A stretch of DNA of 18,187 nt from JAOUFP01 sp947085825 (GCA_947085825.1 CAMTXX010000008.1:1-18187); one strand, 5' to 3'; positions 1 through 6,668 are shown, counted from the first letter of the stretch. Translations and numbers: made by a program. Notes: generated by a model not told the origin, from the sequence alone.

Positions 1-44
1 CTGATCCGCTTTACTACGCCCTCGGTTATTCTGTTCTGTTCCAT
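1..44 (-). CDS. 5' end of a putative transposase (cut by window edge)
   Basis: On the minus strand an ATG opens a frame that runs off the left edge after 14 codons (MEQNRITEGVVKRI). A promoter-like pair and a short inverted repeat sit directly upstream, and beyond them lies a truncated repeat element, so the layout resembles the left end of an insertion sequence. I cannot assign an IS family from 14 residues. A short non-transposase gene is the alternative. Confidence 0.4.
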   Translation of the reverse strand, partial: MEQNRITEGVVKRI

Positions 45-51
45 GCTGCCT

Positions 52-81
52 ATTGTAGCCGATCACCACTCCCCGTGTCCA
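52..81 (-). promoter_or_regulatory. Sigma70-like promoter of the left-edge gene
   Basis: Read on the minus strand, TGGACA (76-81) and TACAAT (52-57) are separated by 18 bp, close to consensus -35 and -10 boxes. The ATG follows the -10 box after only 7 bases, so the transcript would have almost no leader if this ATG is used. Confidence 0.4.
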
Positions 82-97
82 GCAAAAATGTGGGACA
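76..97. repeat. Short inverted repeat at a probable IS end
   Basis: TGTCC at 76-80 and GGACA at 93-97 form a small palindrome just outside the partial gene. The neighbouring CCCCT/AGGGG repeat element breaks off around position 107, within its outer hairpin. This fits an insertion sequence having landed there with its terminus near 97-107. The exact end and target duplication cannot be fixed without the other IS end. Confidence 0.35.
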
Positions 98-107
98 TGG
101 TCAGCTA

Positions 108-269
108 TTAAGAGGGGATAAAGGGGTGTGTTAGTTTTTGCCTGTGAAAATCATATCCAATAAGCTGTTTGCCCTTTAAATATGTCCAGAGCTTTATCTC
201 TGCTTTCGTACTGTTGTTTCTTAAACGCCTGGCTGCCTCTTTCAGTTTTGGATTATATTGTATTTTCAT
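108..269 (-). pseudogene. N-terminal fragment of a DUF559 (PD-(D/E)XK-type) endonuclease-like gene
   Basis: The minus-strand ATG at 269 opens a 53-codon frame starting MKIQYNPKLKEAARRLRNNS and continuing through TKAEIKLWTYLKGKQL to GYDFHRQK. This is the characteristic start of DUF559 proteins (YNPxLKExAxxLRxxxTxAExxLWxxLKGKQ, GxxFxRQ). In that family the nuclease core follows with an IVDFYC-type segment, which is absent here. After HRQK the frame runs straight into the right-hand repeat arm and stops at TAA (108-110). The fragment therefore lacks about two thirds of a usual roughly 120-residue protein and should be inactive. It lies exactly between two inverted GC-rich repeat arms, which suggests it was cargo of that element and was shortened by an internal deletion. 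Confidence 0.7.
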
Positions 270-309
270 AATAAACACACCCCTATCCCCTCTTTTTAGA
301 GGGGAACTT
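108..309. mobile_element. CCCCT/AGGGG inverted-repeat element carrying the DUF559 remnant
   Basis: The right arm (273-309) contains a perfect 7-bp hairpin, CCCCTCT (287-293) with AGAGGGG (298-304), followed by ATAGGGGTGTGTTT when read on the minus strand. The left arm (108-132) has the inverted counterpart AAGAGGGGATAAAGGGGTG, but its outer hairpin is cut where the putative IS begins. The whole DUF559 remnant lies between the arms. The element at 2127-2298 has the same arm design but no gene inside. Confidence 0.65.
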
Positions 310-387
310 AAAACTACCCACTCAATATGAGGAAGAGCTAATTTTAATCATTTAATTGTAATGCATCAACAATGAATACCGGCTTTT

Positions 388-1797
388 TCATTCTGCCGGC
401 AATGCTGCGGCAACTACCCTGATAAGGTCTTTTATCTCCTGCTCCATGACAGTTCGCGCGTCAAGGAGCAGGGCGTCTTTGCTGATCCTTGAGATAACAG
501 GGGGCGAGCCATGTCTGAGCCTGCTCTCCAGTTCGTTGACCGATATCCCTTCAGGTCTGACCTGGACCGCAAAGGTCTGAAACTCCTTGTCAGGCAGTGA
601 ACCGCCGCCTGCCTTTGACATGTCCTGCACAACCCTGATATCCGTGTTTTTGGCTGCTTTTCTGAGTCCCGCAGCTATCTTTCGGGCACGCTGCTTTATC
701 TCCTCAGGAGACTGGAAGAGCATCTTCAGTACAGGGATATTATCCTTGGCGCTATCTATGTCCATGTATTCCATAAGGGTTGCCTCGAAAGCCGCTATAG
801 TCAATTTATCGACCCGCAAGGCGCGCGCAAGCGGATTCTTCCGGATTTTCTCTATATATTTCTTTTTTCCGACTATGAGACCGCCTTGAGGGCCTCCAAA
901 GAGCTTGTCCCCGCTGAAGGAAACCAGATCAACACCTGCTTTTACGATCTCCTGCACCGTTGGTTCGGTATGTATGCCATAAGGCTTGAGGTCCACAAGA
1001 CACCCGCTTCCGAGATCGAACATCACCGGGATCTTCTGTTTCCTGCCGAGCATGACAAGTTCATCAATCTTAACCTCAGAGGTGAAACCTGTTATCTGAT
1101 AATTGGACTGGTGCACCTTCAGGATAAGGGCGGTGTTTTCATTCACTGCATCGGCGTAATCATGCAGGTGGGTCTTGTTTGTTGTCCCTACCTCCCGTAA
1201 AACAGCATTGCCGGCAGTCATTACATCAGGGATCCTGAATGAGCCCCCAATCTCAACGAGTTCGCTCCTTGAGACAATTACCTCCCTGTCTTTGGCCATT
1301 GCATTAAGACATAACAGGACAGCGGCAGCATTGTTATTTACAATCAGGGCGTCTTCCGCGCCCGTAATCTGCCTGAGGAGTCTCCTGGTATGGCTATGCC
1401 TCTTTCCTCTCTTTCCTGTCTCGAGATCATATTCGAGATTCGAATATCCCCTTCCCGCCCTCGCAACATTTTCGAGGGCTTTTTCAGAGAGCGCCGCACG
1501 CCCAAGGTTCGTATGCAGGACTATCCCGGTCGCATTTATGAGAGGCAAAAGGCTGTAGGAAGAAAGTTTCTTTATCTCTGCTTCAATACCGGCACACAGC
1601 GCTTCAGAAGAAATTTCAACAGCCTCACCGGCAAATATCCTGCTGCGCACTGATTCCAAAACAGTCCGTATCGCCTGAATGACCACCTTTCTTGGGGAAA
1701 AAACAAGCCACTGAGCGCCTTGAGGCCCCTTGAGCAGTTCATCAACAGATGGTATCCCCGCAAGGATTTTCTGTTTTTCATCCGGATGTTTCTTCAA
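388..1797 (-). CDS. selA: L-seryl-tRNA(Sec) selenium transferase
   Basis: SelA is a cytoplasmic PLP enzyme that converts seryl-tRNA(Sec) to selenocysteyl-tRNA(Sec) using selenophosphate, the last step before UGA-directed selenocysteine insertion. The 469-residue length matches the family (about 460). Visible signatures are INATGIVLHTNLGRA (88-102), the AEDALIVNNNAAAVLL segment (147-162), and SFSGDKLFGGPQGG (293-306), whose Lys298 should bind PLP. The start overlaps the stop of the upstream small gene by 4 bases (ATGA), implying translational coupling at the end of the long minus-strand gene run. SelB, SelD and tRNA-Sec are not in the window, so the pathway can only be inferred to exist elsewhere. 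Confidence 0.97.
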   Translation of the reverse strand: MKKHPDEKQKILAGIPSVDELLKGPQGAQWLVFSPRKVVIQAIRTVLESVRSRIFAGEAVEISSEALCAGIEAEIKKLSSYSLLPLINATGIVLHTNLGRAALSEKALENVARAGRGYSNLEYDLETGKRGKRHSHTRRLLRQITGAEDALIVNNNAAAVLLCLNAMAKDREVIVSRSELVEIGGSFRIPDVMTAGNAVLREVGTTNKTHLHDYADAVNENTALILKVHQSNYQITGFTSEVKIDELVMLGRKQKIPVMFDLGSGCLVDLKPYGIHTEPTVQEIVKAGVDLVSFSGDKLFGGPQGGLIVGKKKYIEKIRKNPLARALRVDKLTIAAFEATLMEYMDIDSAKDNIPVLKMLFQSPEEIKQRARKIAAGLRKAAKNTDIRVVQDMSKAGGGSLPDKEFQTFAVQVRPEGISVNELESRLRHGSPPVISRISKDALLLDARTVMEQEIKDLIRVVAAALPAE

Positions 1798-2072
1798 GAC
1801 AGGCCCATCTTCTTCAGTGTTTCATCCGCGCTGCTTGCCCCCGGGGCTTCTTCAGGCAGGTAAAGCATGACTCCCCCTTTTACAGGCCTGACAGCTATTT
1901 TCCCTTCTTTTGCAAGGTTGTTTGTTACTTCAACCGGGTTTTCTCCTGGAAAATACTTTTTAAAGGCCTCATTAAAACCCGAATATACTGTATGAATCCC
2001 CTTGTACCCTTCCTTCCTCAAGCTTACTATCGCTTTCTTAACAAACTCTTCATGGGAAAGCCTTTCTTCCAT
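1794..2072 (-). CDS. Small protein coupled to selA, possible winged-helix fold
   Basis: A 92-residue protein with no secretion signal or membrane segment. It starts MEERLSHEEFVKKAIVSLRK, contains IHTVYSGFNEAFKKYF and ends its conserved-looking part with RPVKGGVMLYLP. The alternation of two helices with a basic, glycine-containing beta hairpin (residues 60-72) looks like a small winged helix, but I cannot name a family with certainty. A strong Shine-Dalgarno (AAGGAGG) precedes the ATG. Its stop overlaps the selA start by 4 bases, so it is probably co-expressed with selA. The gene begins just downstream of the nested repeat element at 2127-2298, which separates it from queC; a promoter between 2073 and 2126 is possible but none is clear. 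Confidence 0.75.
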   Translation of the reverse strand: MEERLSHEEFVKKAIVSLRKEGYKGIHTVYSGFNEAFKKYFPGENPVEVTNNLAKEGKIAVRPVKGGVMLYLPEEAPGASSADETLKKMGLS

Positions 2073-2113
2073 AACATCCTCCTTAAAAGTTTTTTGTCTT
2101 TGATGCCGTCATA

Positions 2114-2139
2114 TTAGTACTACAGCTTAGTACTACAGC
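2114..2139. repeat. Perfect tandem duplication of a 13-bp unit
   Basis: TTAGTACTACAGC occurs twice in immediate succession (2114-2126 and 2127-2139). The second copy is also the outer arm of the adjoining inverted-repeat element, so one arm of that element appears to have been duplicated at its border. Confidence 0.8.
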
Positions 2140-2298
2140 GAATTTTTTGGATTTATTCCCCCTTAATAAAGGGGGTGAGGGGGTTGTTGCCTTGCTTTTG
2201 CCTCTGCCTTCATCAGAACAACCCCCTTTATCCCCCTTTTCTAAGGGGGAATTTCACTGCCTTCCCGATATACCAGAAAAGTTCGCTGTAGTATTAGT
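2127..2298. mobile_element. Nested inverted-repeat miniature element, no gene inside
   Basis: The outer arms are TTAGTACTACAGCGAA (2127-2142) and its near-perfect inverse at 2282-2297 (14 of 16 bases). Inside them lie GC-rich arms: about 2153-2190 (CCCCCTTAATAAAGGGGG, then TGAGGGGGTTGTT) and about 2218-2254 (AACAACCCCCTTTATCCCCC, then TTTTCTAAGGGGGAATTT). Only about 28 bp separate the inner arms. The inner arms have the same plan as the DUF559-containing element at 108-309. The right outer arm encodes the last residues of QueC. Confidence 0.7.
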
Positions 2299-3165
2299 CA
2301 ACGGGTCTTCTATTGCCGCCTCCCTGAAACCCTTTTCTCTGAATCTGCAACTGTCACACAAACCGCAGGGCACATGAAGAGCCCTGAGTTGGGAGTTTGG
2401 AGTTTTTAGTTCGGAGTTTTCTTCTTTGTAACTTTGAACTTTGAACTTTGAACTTTGAACTCCTGCATTAGCAGGCTGCGGGTCATAACAGCTCCAGGTC
2501 AAAGAATAATCAAGGCCAAGTTCAATGCCTTTTTTTATTATCTCTGACTTAGTCATATGGACCAGAGGCGCCCTTATCTTAAATTTAAGCTTCCCTTCAA
2601 CCGAGGCCTTTGTTGCAAGGTTCGCCATCCCCTCAAAAGCATTGAGATATTCCGGCCTGCAGTCAGGATAGCCGCTGTAGTCAATCGCGTTAGCTCCTAT
2701 ATATATCTGTTCCGCCTCAATAACCTCTGCCCATCCAAGCGCAAAGGAGAGGAATATGGTGTTGCGGGCAGGCACGTAAGTAACAGGAATCCGTGATGAG
2801 TGATGAGTGATGGGTGATAAAGGCGGTGATAGGTGATGGGTGATGGGTGATGGGTTTTTGTCTTTGAACTCATTACCCATCACCCATAACTCATTACGGT
2901 CTTTAGGCACTTCAATTTCCGATGTCAATGCCGAGCCTCCGATGTCCCTGAGATCAAAGTTTACAATAAGATGCTTTTTCACCCCGAAAAACTCTGCAAC
3001 CATTTTTGCGGATTCCAGCTCTCTCAGATGTCTCTGTCCATAGTCAAAGCTGAGAGCATACAGTTCCTTGCCCTCTGCATGGACAATAGCCATCGCTGTA
3101 GCGGAATCCACGCCTCCGCTCAAAAGCACAACCGCCTTGTCAGCGTGCTCAGGGGCCATCATCAA
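2254..3165 (-). CDS. queC: 7-cyano-7-deazaguanine synthase with repeat-derived inserts
   Basis: QueC is the ATP-dependent enzyme that converts 7-carboxy-7-deazaguanine and ammonia to preQ0 in queuosine synthesis. The PP-loop LSGGVDS (15-21), FDYGQRH (40-46), VPARNTIFLSFAL (131-143), GANAIDYSGYPDCRPEY (158-173) and zinc-site cysteines C226, C267, C270 and C273 are all present. The protein has 303 residues against about 220-230 usually. The excess comes from three places: residues about 91-125 (PITHH-rich), residues about 232-262 (SSKFKVQS and similar) and the tail after IEDP (289-303). All three are encoded by repeat DNA in frame, and none removes a known catalytic residue. The start overlaps the end of the DUF4388 gene by 4 bases. 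It is probably functional, with surface loops enlarged. Confidence 0.93.
   Translation of the reverse strand: MMMAPEHADKAVVLLSGGVDSATAMAIVHAEGKELYALSFDYGQRHLRELESAKMVAEFFGVKKHLIVNFDLRDIGGSALTSEIEVPKDRNELWVMGNEFKDKNPSPITHHLSPPLSPITHHSSRIPVTYVPARNTIFLSFALGWAEVIEAEQIYIGANAIDYSGYPDCRPEYLNAFEGMANLATKASVEGKLKFKIRAPLVHMTKSEIIKKGIELGLDYSLTWSCYDPQPANAGVQSSKFKVQSYKEENSELKTPNSQLRALHVPCGLCDSCRFREKGFREAAIEDPLTNTTANFSGISGRQ
2380..2472. repeat. Heptamer-rich in-frame insert 2 in queC
   Basis: Four consecutive copies of the 7-bp unit TTTGAAC occupy 2433-2460, flanked by degenerate relatives (GGAGTTTGGAGTTTTTAGTT). The stretch encodes about 31 residues between the first zinc cysteine (CYDPQP) and the CGLCDSC motif of QueC, where family members normally have a short loop. 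The reading frame stays open. Confidence 0.75.
2791..2895. repeat. Heptamer-rich in-frame insert 1 in queC
   Basis: Three copies of GATGGGT (2835-2855) plus variants GATGAGT and GATAGGT, followed by inverted relatives (ATTACCCATCACCCATAAC, about 2872-2890), form a potential hairpin. It encodes about 35 residues rich in P, I, T and H between EVPKDR and IPVTYVPARN. A short loop is usual at this point in QueC. A related string, ATTCCCATTACTCATTAC, recurs at 12882-12899. Confidence 0.75.
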
Positions 3166-4211
3166 TATATGTCGTCTTTCGTGCCTTCAACACCATCAGT
3201 TCCGGCGCTAACGATATAAAATGAATCATCTGTTATCCTGTAAATATAGGGACGCCCCCATACATCGTTTGATTGTGTTATCTGATCAAGGGTCAATGGG
3301 TATGTGGAATGTTCAAACCGGAAGGTTTCTATCTTCAGTCTGAGTCCGTCGATCTTTTTAGATGCGCTGAAAATTTTAAAAACATCACTCTTTTGGATAA
3401 AGACACCTGCCAGCGAAAAACATAATGAGAGAATGACCGCAAAGTAAGGCAAATATCCGAGCATGACCGATGAGGGGGTTTTTACAACAACGCGCTCTTC
3501 TGTTTTAACGGGAACGGTTGAAACCGTTTCTATAAACTCTTTTTCCAACAGCGACAGAAGAATTTTAGAGACCTCAAAGCTGTCTTGTCCGCTAATATCT
3601 ATTATGGCGCTCACATCGTTCTCCCCGTCAACATATGCAAAAATCTCCAGCTCTTCCGCCGTAAGTCCCGAAGATGTCTTTACCCCCTTTTTAAACAGAC
3701 TGTCAAGTGTGATCCTGCCCTGTATGAGAGACCACTCATCAACAATCCTCAGTCCCTCCATAAGCAGATGCTGGGTATCCAGGGAAAATGGCAAATCCTT
3801 ATCCGGAGGCACACCCTGCACAGCAAATTCATATGTCCCCTGTTTCCAACCGAAAAGCTGTATTATCGTCTCCGTAATCTGTCCCTGCAGAATATCCTTT
3901 ATTACTTCTTTTTCAACAAAATCGTTTCTTATCAATATATTGCCGAGCCTGGCGCCGGTTTTACGCTGTTCTTCAAGCGCTGTTTCAAGGTCTTCCTCTT
4001 TTACGCACCCCTTTTTGAGGAGAATCTTCCCTAAGCGATTGTCTTCCATCCGCCTCTTTGACTCCGCCCCTCCGATATTCCCATCAATAAAGAGGAGTCT
4101 CACCTTGTCCGTTTTCCCTGTAAGTGTCAAGACGCCTGTCTTGCGCTGGAAATAGATAAGCTGAAGTATGTCAGCAAGCCCGAAATCCGTTAAAGAGCCT
4201 TCTAAAGCCAT
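3162..4211 (-). CDS. DUF4388 (PATAN) protein with MshEN-like segment and pseudopilin-like C-terminus
   Basis: A 349-residue protein. Residues 1-50 (LEGSLTDFGLADILQLIYFQ, GVLTL, DGNIGGAES) are the start of a DUF4388/PATAN domain. Residues 58-108 (RLGKILLKKGCVKEEDLETA, ARLGNILIRNDFV) resemble the N-terminal domain of GspE/MshE ATPases, and the PATAN part resumes to about 230. A single membrane helix lies at about 250-272. The 75-residue C-terminal domain (STYPLTLDQ, WGRPYIYRI, FYIVSAGTDGVEGTKDDI) is like the end of type II pseudopilin GspG, whose acidic GTDxxxGTxDD loop binds calcium. This domain order suggests a signalling or envelope-associated adaptor rather than a secretion ATPase, since no P-loop is visible. 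The gene overlaps the TPR gene upstream by 10 bases and queC downstream by 4. Confidence 0.82.
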   Translation of the reverse strand: MALEGSLTDFGLADILQLIYFQRKTGVLTLTGKTDKVRLLFIDGNIGGAESKRRMEDNRLGKILLKKGCVKEEDLETALEEQRKTGARLGNILIRNDFVEKEVIKDILQGQITETIIQLFGWKQGTYEFAVQGVPPDKDLPFSLDTQHLLMEGLRIVDEWSLIQGRITLDSLFKKGVKTSSGLTAEELEIFAYVDGENDVSAIIDISGQDSFEVSKILLSLLEKEFIETVSTVPVKTEERVVVKTPSSVMLGYLPYFAVILSLCFSLAGVFIQKSDVFKIFSASKKIDGLRLKIETFRFEHSTYPLTLDQITQSNDVWGRPYIYRITDDSFYIVSAGTDGVEGTKDDIY

Positions 4212-5872
4212 CCCTTTGCTATCCTCTCTCTGGTTAGGATATTAGAAATAATATATATGAGCCCTGCAAAAAAGACCGCCCCCCATGTAAAAAAACCGTG
4301 TGCATAAAGCAGTCCGTCTCCAGAGAATATCATATTCATAACAGGCAGGAAAAGAAAAAACAGAAAAGGCCATAAAAAGATGAACCCAACTGCAATCTTC
4401 CCTGCGTAAATCTGAGAAACTCCCGGCAAAAGAAAAGAAAATATCTTCATGATATCCCTGCGCTTTTTCTGATGCTCATAGATAGCAAGAAGCCTGGCAA
4501 CTCTTTCCTTCACCTCAAGTTCATCCATCTTCACAATAGACGCGTAACACGCCGGACACATCTGGCCCCATGTAATGCGTTTTTCGCAATGCGGGCAGAG
4601 GATGGCGCTGCACCGTTTGCATCTATACGCCTTGTTCTTTATAGTGTTGTTCAGGAAAAAATAAAGGATGATCAGCAATACGGCAATGCCTGAGATAAAA
4701 AACGCGGGCAAAACTGTAAAGCCGAAGGTGGAGGTTTTTTCAGTAATCCCTGGTGCGAAGGAACGAAATTCAGCAAAGGAAAGCGTCTCATCTGCCACCA
4801 GCCTGTTGGGGTGCCGACTGTAAATTGCCCTATAATCCAAGACCGCATCCCTGTCTATCTCGAGCGCCCGCTTGAAATACTCATTCCCCTTTGCATAGTC
4901 GAGGAGTTCCCTTGATATTTGTGAGAGATTATAATAGGCTGAAGCAAGAGGCTTGATATCCGCAGCCTTCAGATAATAAGTTATCGCCTCTTCCATCTTT
5001 CCCAGCCCGACATAGCAATTGCCGAGATTCACATAAACCCTGGGATCAGGCCTTCTCTGAAGCAGTTTCTGATATGCTGCAACAGCCTCATCATAGTGTC
5101 CTTCACGCTTCAATGCAAGCGCATAAGAAAAAAGCGGGGCATAATCATTGTTGTCCTTTAATATCGCAAGGGCATACCTGTTGTCTTTTGCCTCATTCAC
5201 CTCTACAATCGCCTTCATGGCAGGGGAGGGCAGTATGTGGATAAAGAAAGAAGCCGCCCTGAAGATAAAAGGTGAAAAAACAAGAAATACCAGGAAAAGA
5301 TAAACTACTATCCTGTCGGATTTTTTCATATAAATACCGAGCAGCATCAGCATCCCTGCAAGAAACAAAAAAGGACTTATCAAGGAAAGAACAAGAAGTA
5401 TAATAAGCATGATCAGGGGGTATTTTGACTCTGCAATATCGTGGCTGAACAGCCGGACATCGCCTGGAAATCTTGCCGCGATGATTATCACTATCGCAGC
5501 CACCAAAGAAAATGTCAGACTAAAAAATAAACTGCCGGCCAGGGTGAAGGCCCACCAGAAATTCCTTGAGTAAGCGCTTAGGCCTTCAATAATGTAGTCA
5601 ACGCTTTCAAATATCCCGGTAGATGACAGTGAAAAACTTGTTTTTGCCAGTTCAAAATAAACAGCCGGAAGGTTGGGGGATTCCTTTAAGGCCTCTTTAA
5701 GCAGTTGAGCGGATTCCGATCTGTTTTCGCGTGCCTTCTCAAGCAGCAGGTATGAATAAGCCTCAGTGCTTCTGAGGCCGCTGTTCAACCTTGTTTCCTG
5801 AAGGTCTTCGCCAAAACAGACAACCGGCAGGGTTGTAAGATACAGCAATATAATGATAAGAAACCGTTTCAT
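4202..5872 (-). CDS. Signal-peptide TPR membrane protein with double zinc ribbon
   Basis: I start the protein at the ATG at 5872 (MKRFLIIILLYLTTLPVVCF, a signal peptide), because GAGG lies 8 bases upstream. The open frame extends 68 codons further, to 6076, but those codons translate a repeat element and give no recognisable domain. The 556-residue protein has an N-terminal helical repeat, three membrane helices (about 112-207), TPR units (about 241-343; YAPLFSYALALKREGHYDEA, VYVNLGNCYVGLGKMEEAI), another helix (about 387-407), cysteine pairs C418/C421, C426/C429 and C439/C442 forming zinc ribbons, and C-terminal membrane helices with an LLPGVSQIYAGK motif. It is likely an inner-membrane scaffold. 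Its gene overlaps that of the DUF4388 protein, so the two may work together. Specific function unknown. Confidence 0.85.
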   Translation of the reverse strand: MKRFLIIILLYLTTLPVVCFGEDLQETRLNSGLRSTEAYSYLLLEKARENRSESAQLLKEALKESPNLPAVYFELAKTSFSLSSTGIFESVDYIIEGLSAYSRNFWWAFTLAGSLFFSLTFSLVAAIVIIIAARFPGDVRLFSHDIAESKYPLIMLIILLVLSLISPFLFLAGMLMLLGIYMKKSDRIVVYLFLVFLVFSPFIFRAASFFIHILPSPAMKAIVEVNEAKDNRYALAILKDNNDYAPLFSYALALKREGHYDEAVAAYQKLLQRRPDPRVYVNLGNCYVGLGKMEEAITYYLKAADIKPLASAYYNLSQISRELLDYAKGNEYFKRALEIDRDAVLDYRAIYSRHPNRLVADETLSFAEFRSFAPGITEKTSTFGFTVLPAFFISGIAVLLIILYFFLNNTIKNKAYRCKRCSAILCPHCEKRITWGQMCPACYASIVKMDELEVKERVARLLAIYEHQKKRRDIMKIFSFLLPGVSQIYAGKIAVGFIFLWPFLFFLFLPVMNMIFSGDGLLYAHGFFTWGAVFFAGLIYIISNILTRERIAKGWL

Positions 5873-5888
5873 GCTAAAAACCTCAGTT

Positions 5889-6056
5889 GGCCACGGATGA
5901 CCAAAAGTAGGCGCTTTAAGCGACACAGATAAAACAAACGTTTGATAAGGATAAAAGGCTTCACCCAACAGTAGGCGCTTAAGCACAAAAAGGTGATTTG
6001 CTCTGTTTGCATAAGTCTTTGATATATCTGTGTAAATCTGCGTAAATCTGTGGCTA
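5889..6056. repeat. CCACAGATTTAC-family inverted-repeat element, copy A
   Basis: The right arm is GTAAATCTGTGGCTA (6042-6056), preceded by TGTAAATCTGC. The left arm is GGCCACGGAT (5889-5898), followed by the module ACCAAAAGTAGGCGCTTTAAGCGACACAGAT (5900-5930). A second, partial module AGTAGGCGCTTAAGC lies at 5970-5984. The element fills the space between plsY and the TPR gene, supplies the plsY stop codon (6054-6056), and creates the false N-terminal extension of the TPR reading frame. No nuclease remnant is recognisable inside this copy. Confidence 0.75.
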
Positions 6057-6668
6057 AATGCTTTTTTTAGGTTCATGCTTTTTGCCGATCTTCAGTTCCG
6101 TTCCCCTGACAAGACGGGATATGTTTTCTCTATGCATTATAAACATCATAAGGGTCATGAACAAGGCTATCGGGAGCTTTTCCCTTGTATCAAACAATAT
6201 CATACTTACCGGCAAAAATCCAAAGGCCACCAGGGCGCCCAGAGACGAATATTTTGTTGTAATGACCGTCAACAGCCATAAAATAACGGAAAAAAACGCG
6301 GTTACAGGAGAATAGATGCCGAGAACTCCAAGGCTTGTGGCTACGCCTTTGCCGCCTTTGAACTTCAGGAACAGGGAAAAATTGTGTCCCAGTATCGAAC
6401 ATATCCCGATCACCCCTTCATACAAAACACCAGCCTCAAAGTGCCGCGCAAGCAATACAACTGCCGCGCCTTTCAGAATGTCCCCGCAGAGGGTAATAAC
6501 AGCAGGCCATCTGCCGGTAGTCCGCAGTACATTTGTTGCTCCGATATTTCCGCTGCCTTTTTGTTTCAGGTCTATTCCCCTGCTTCCGGCTATCAGAAGG
6601 CCGGTAGGTATAGACCCTATAACGAAGGCCGCGATTGAGAGGAATATTATCTTCAAATCTTCTTCCAA
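6054..6668 (-). CDS. plsY: Glycerol-3-phosphate acyltransferase (acyl-phosphate dependent)
   Basis: PlsY is the integral membrane enzyme that transfers an acyl group from acyl-phosphate to sn-glycerol-3-phosphate, giving lysophosphatidic acid. Family motifs are GSIPTGLL (18-25), GSGNIGATNVLR (38-49), GHNFSLFLKFKGGKGVAT (94-111), and a C-terminal region ending HRENISRLVRGTELKIG. Five or so hydrophobic helices and the 204-residue length are typical. The start overlaps the end of pgsA by 16 bases. The last codons (HEPKKSI) and the stop lie at the edge of repeat copy A, so the extreme C-terminus may have been altered by its insertion. With pgsA it forms a phospholipid-synthesis pair. Confidence 0.95.
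   Translation of the reverse strand: MEEDLKIIFLSIAAFVIGSIPTGLLIAGSRGIDLKQKGSGNIGATNVLRTTGRWPAVITLCGDILKGAAVVLLARHFEAGVLYEGVIGICSILGHNFSLFLKFKGGKGVATSLGVLGIYSPVTAFFSVILWLLTVITTKYSSLGALVAFGFLPVSMILFDTREKLPIALFMTLMMFIMHRENISRLVRGTELKIGKKHEPKKSI

Noticed and set aside
108..309. CRISPR-like array from the repeated CCCC and GGGG blocks
   Set aside because: There are only two arms in inverted, not direct, orientation, and no regular spacers.
2433..2460. TTTGAAC repeats as a CRISPR or an origin iteron
   Set aside because: The units are 7 bp, directly tandem, without spacers, and lie inside the queC reading frame.
3463..4155. 230-codon plus-strand frame opposite the DUF4388 gene
   Set aside because: Serine/proline-rich antisense of a well-supported gene, with no motif.
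5873..6076. 68-residue N-terminal extension of the TPR protein
   Set aside because: It translates a repeat element, has no domain, and a signal peptide with a ribosome site begins at 5872.
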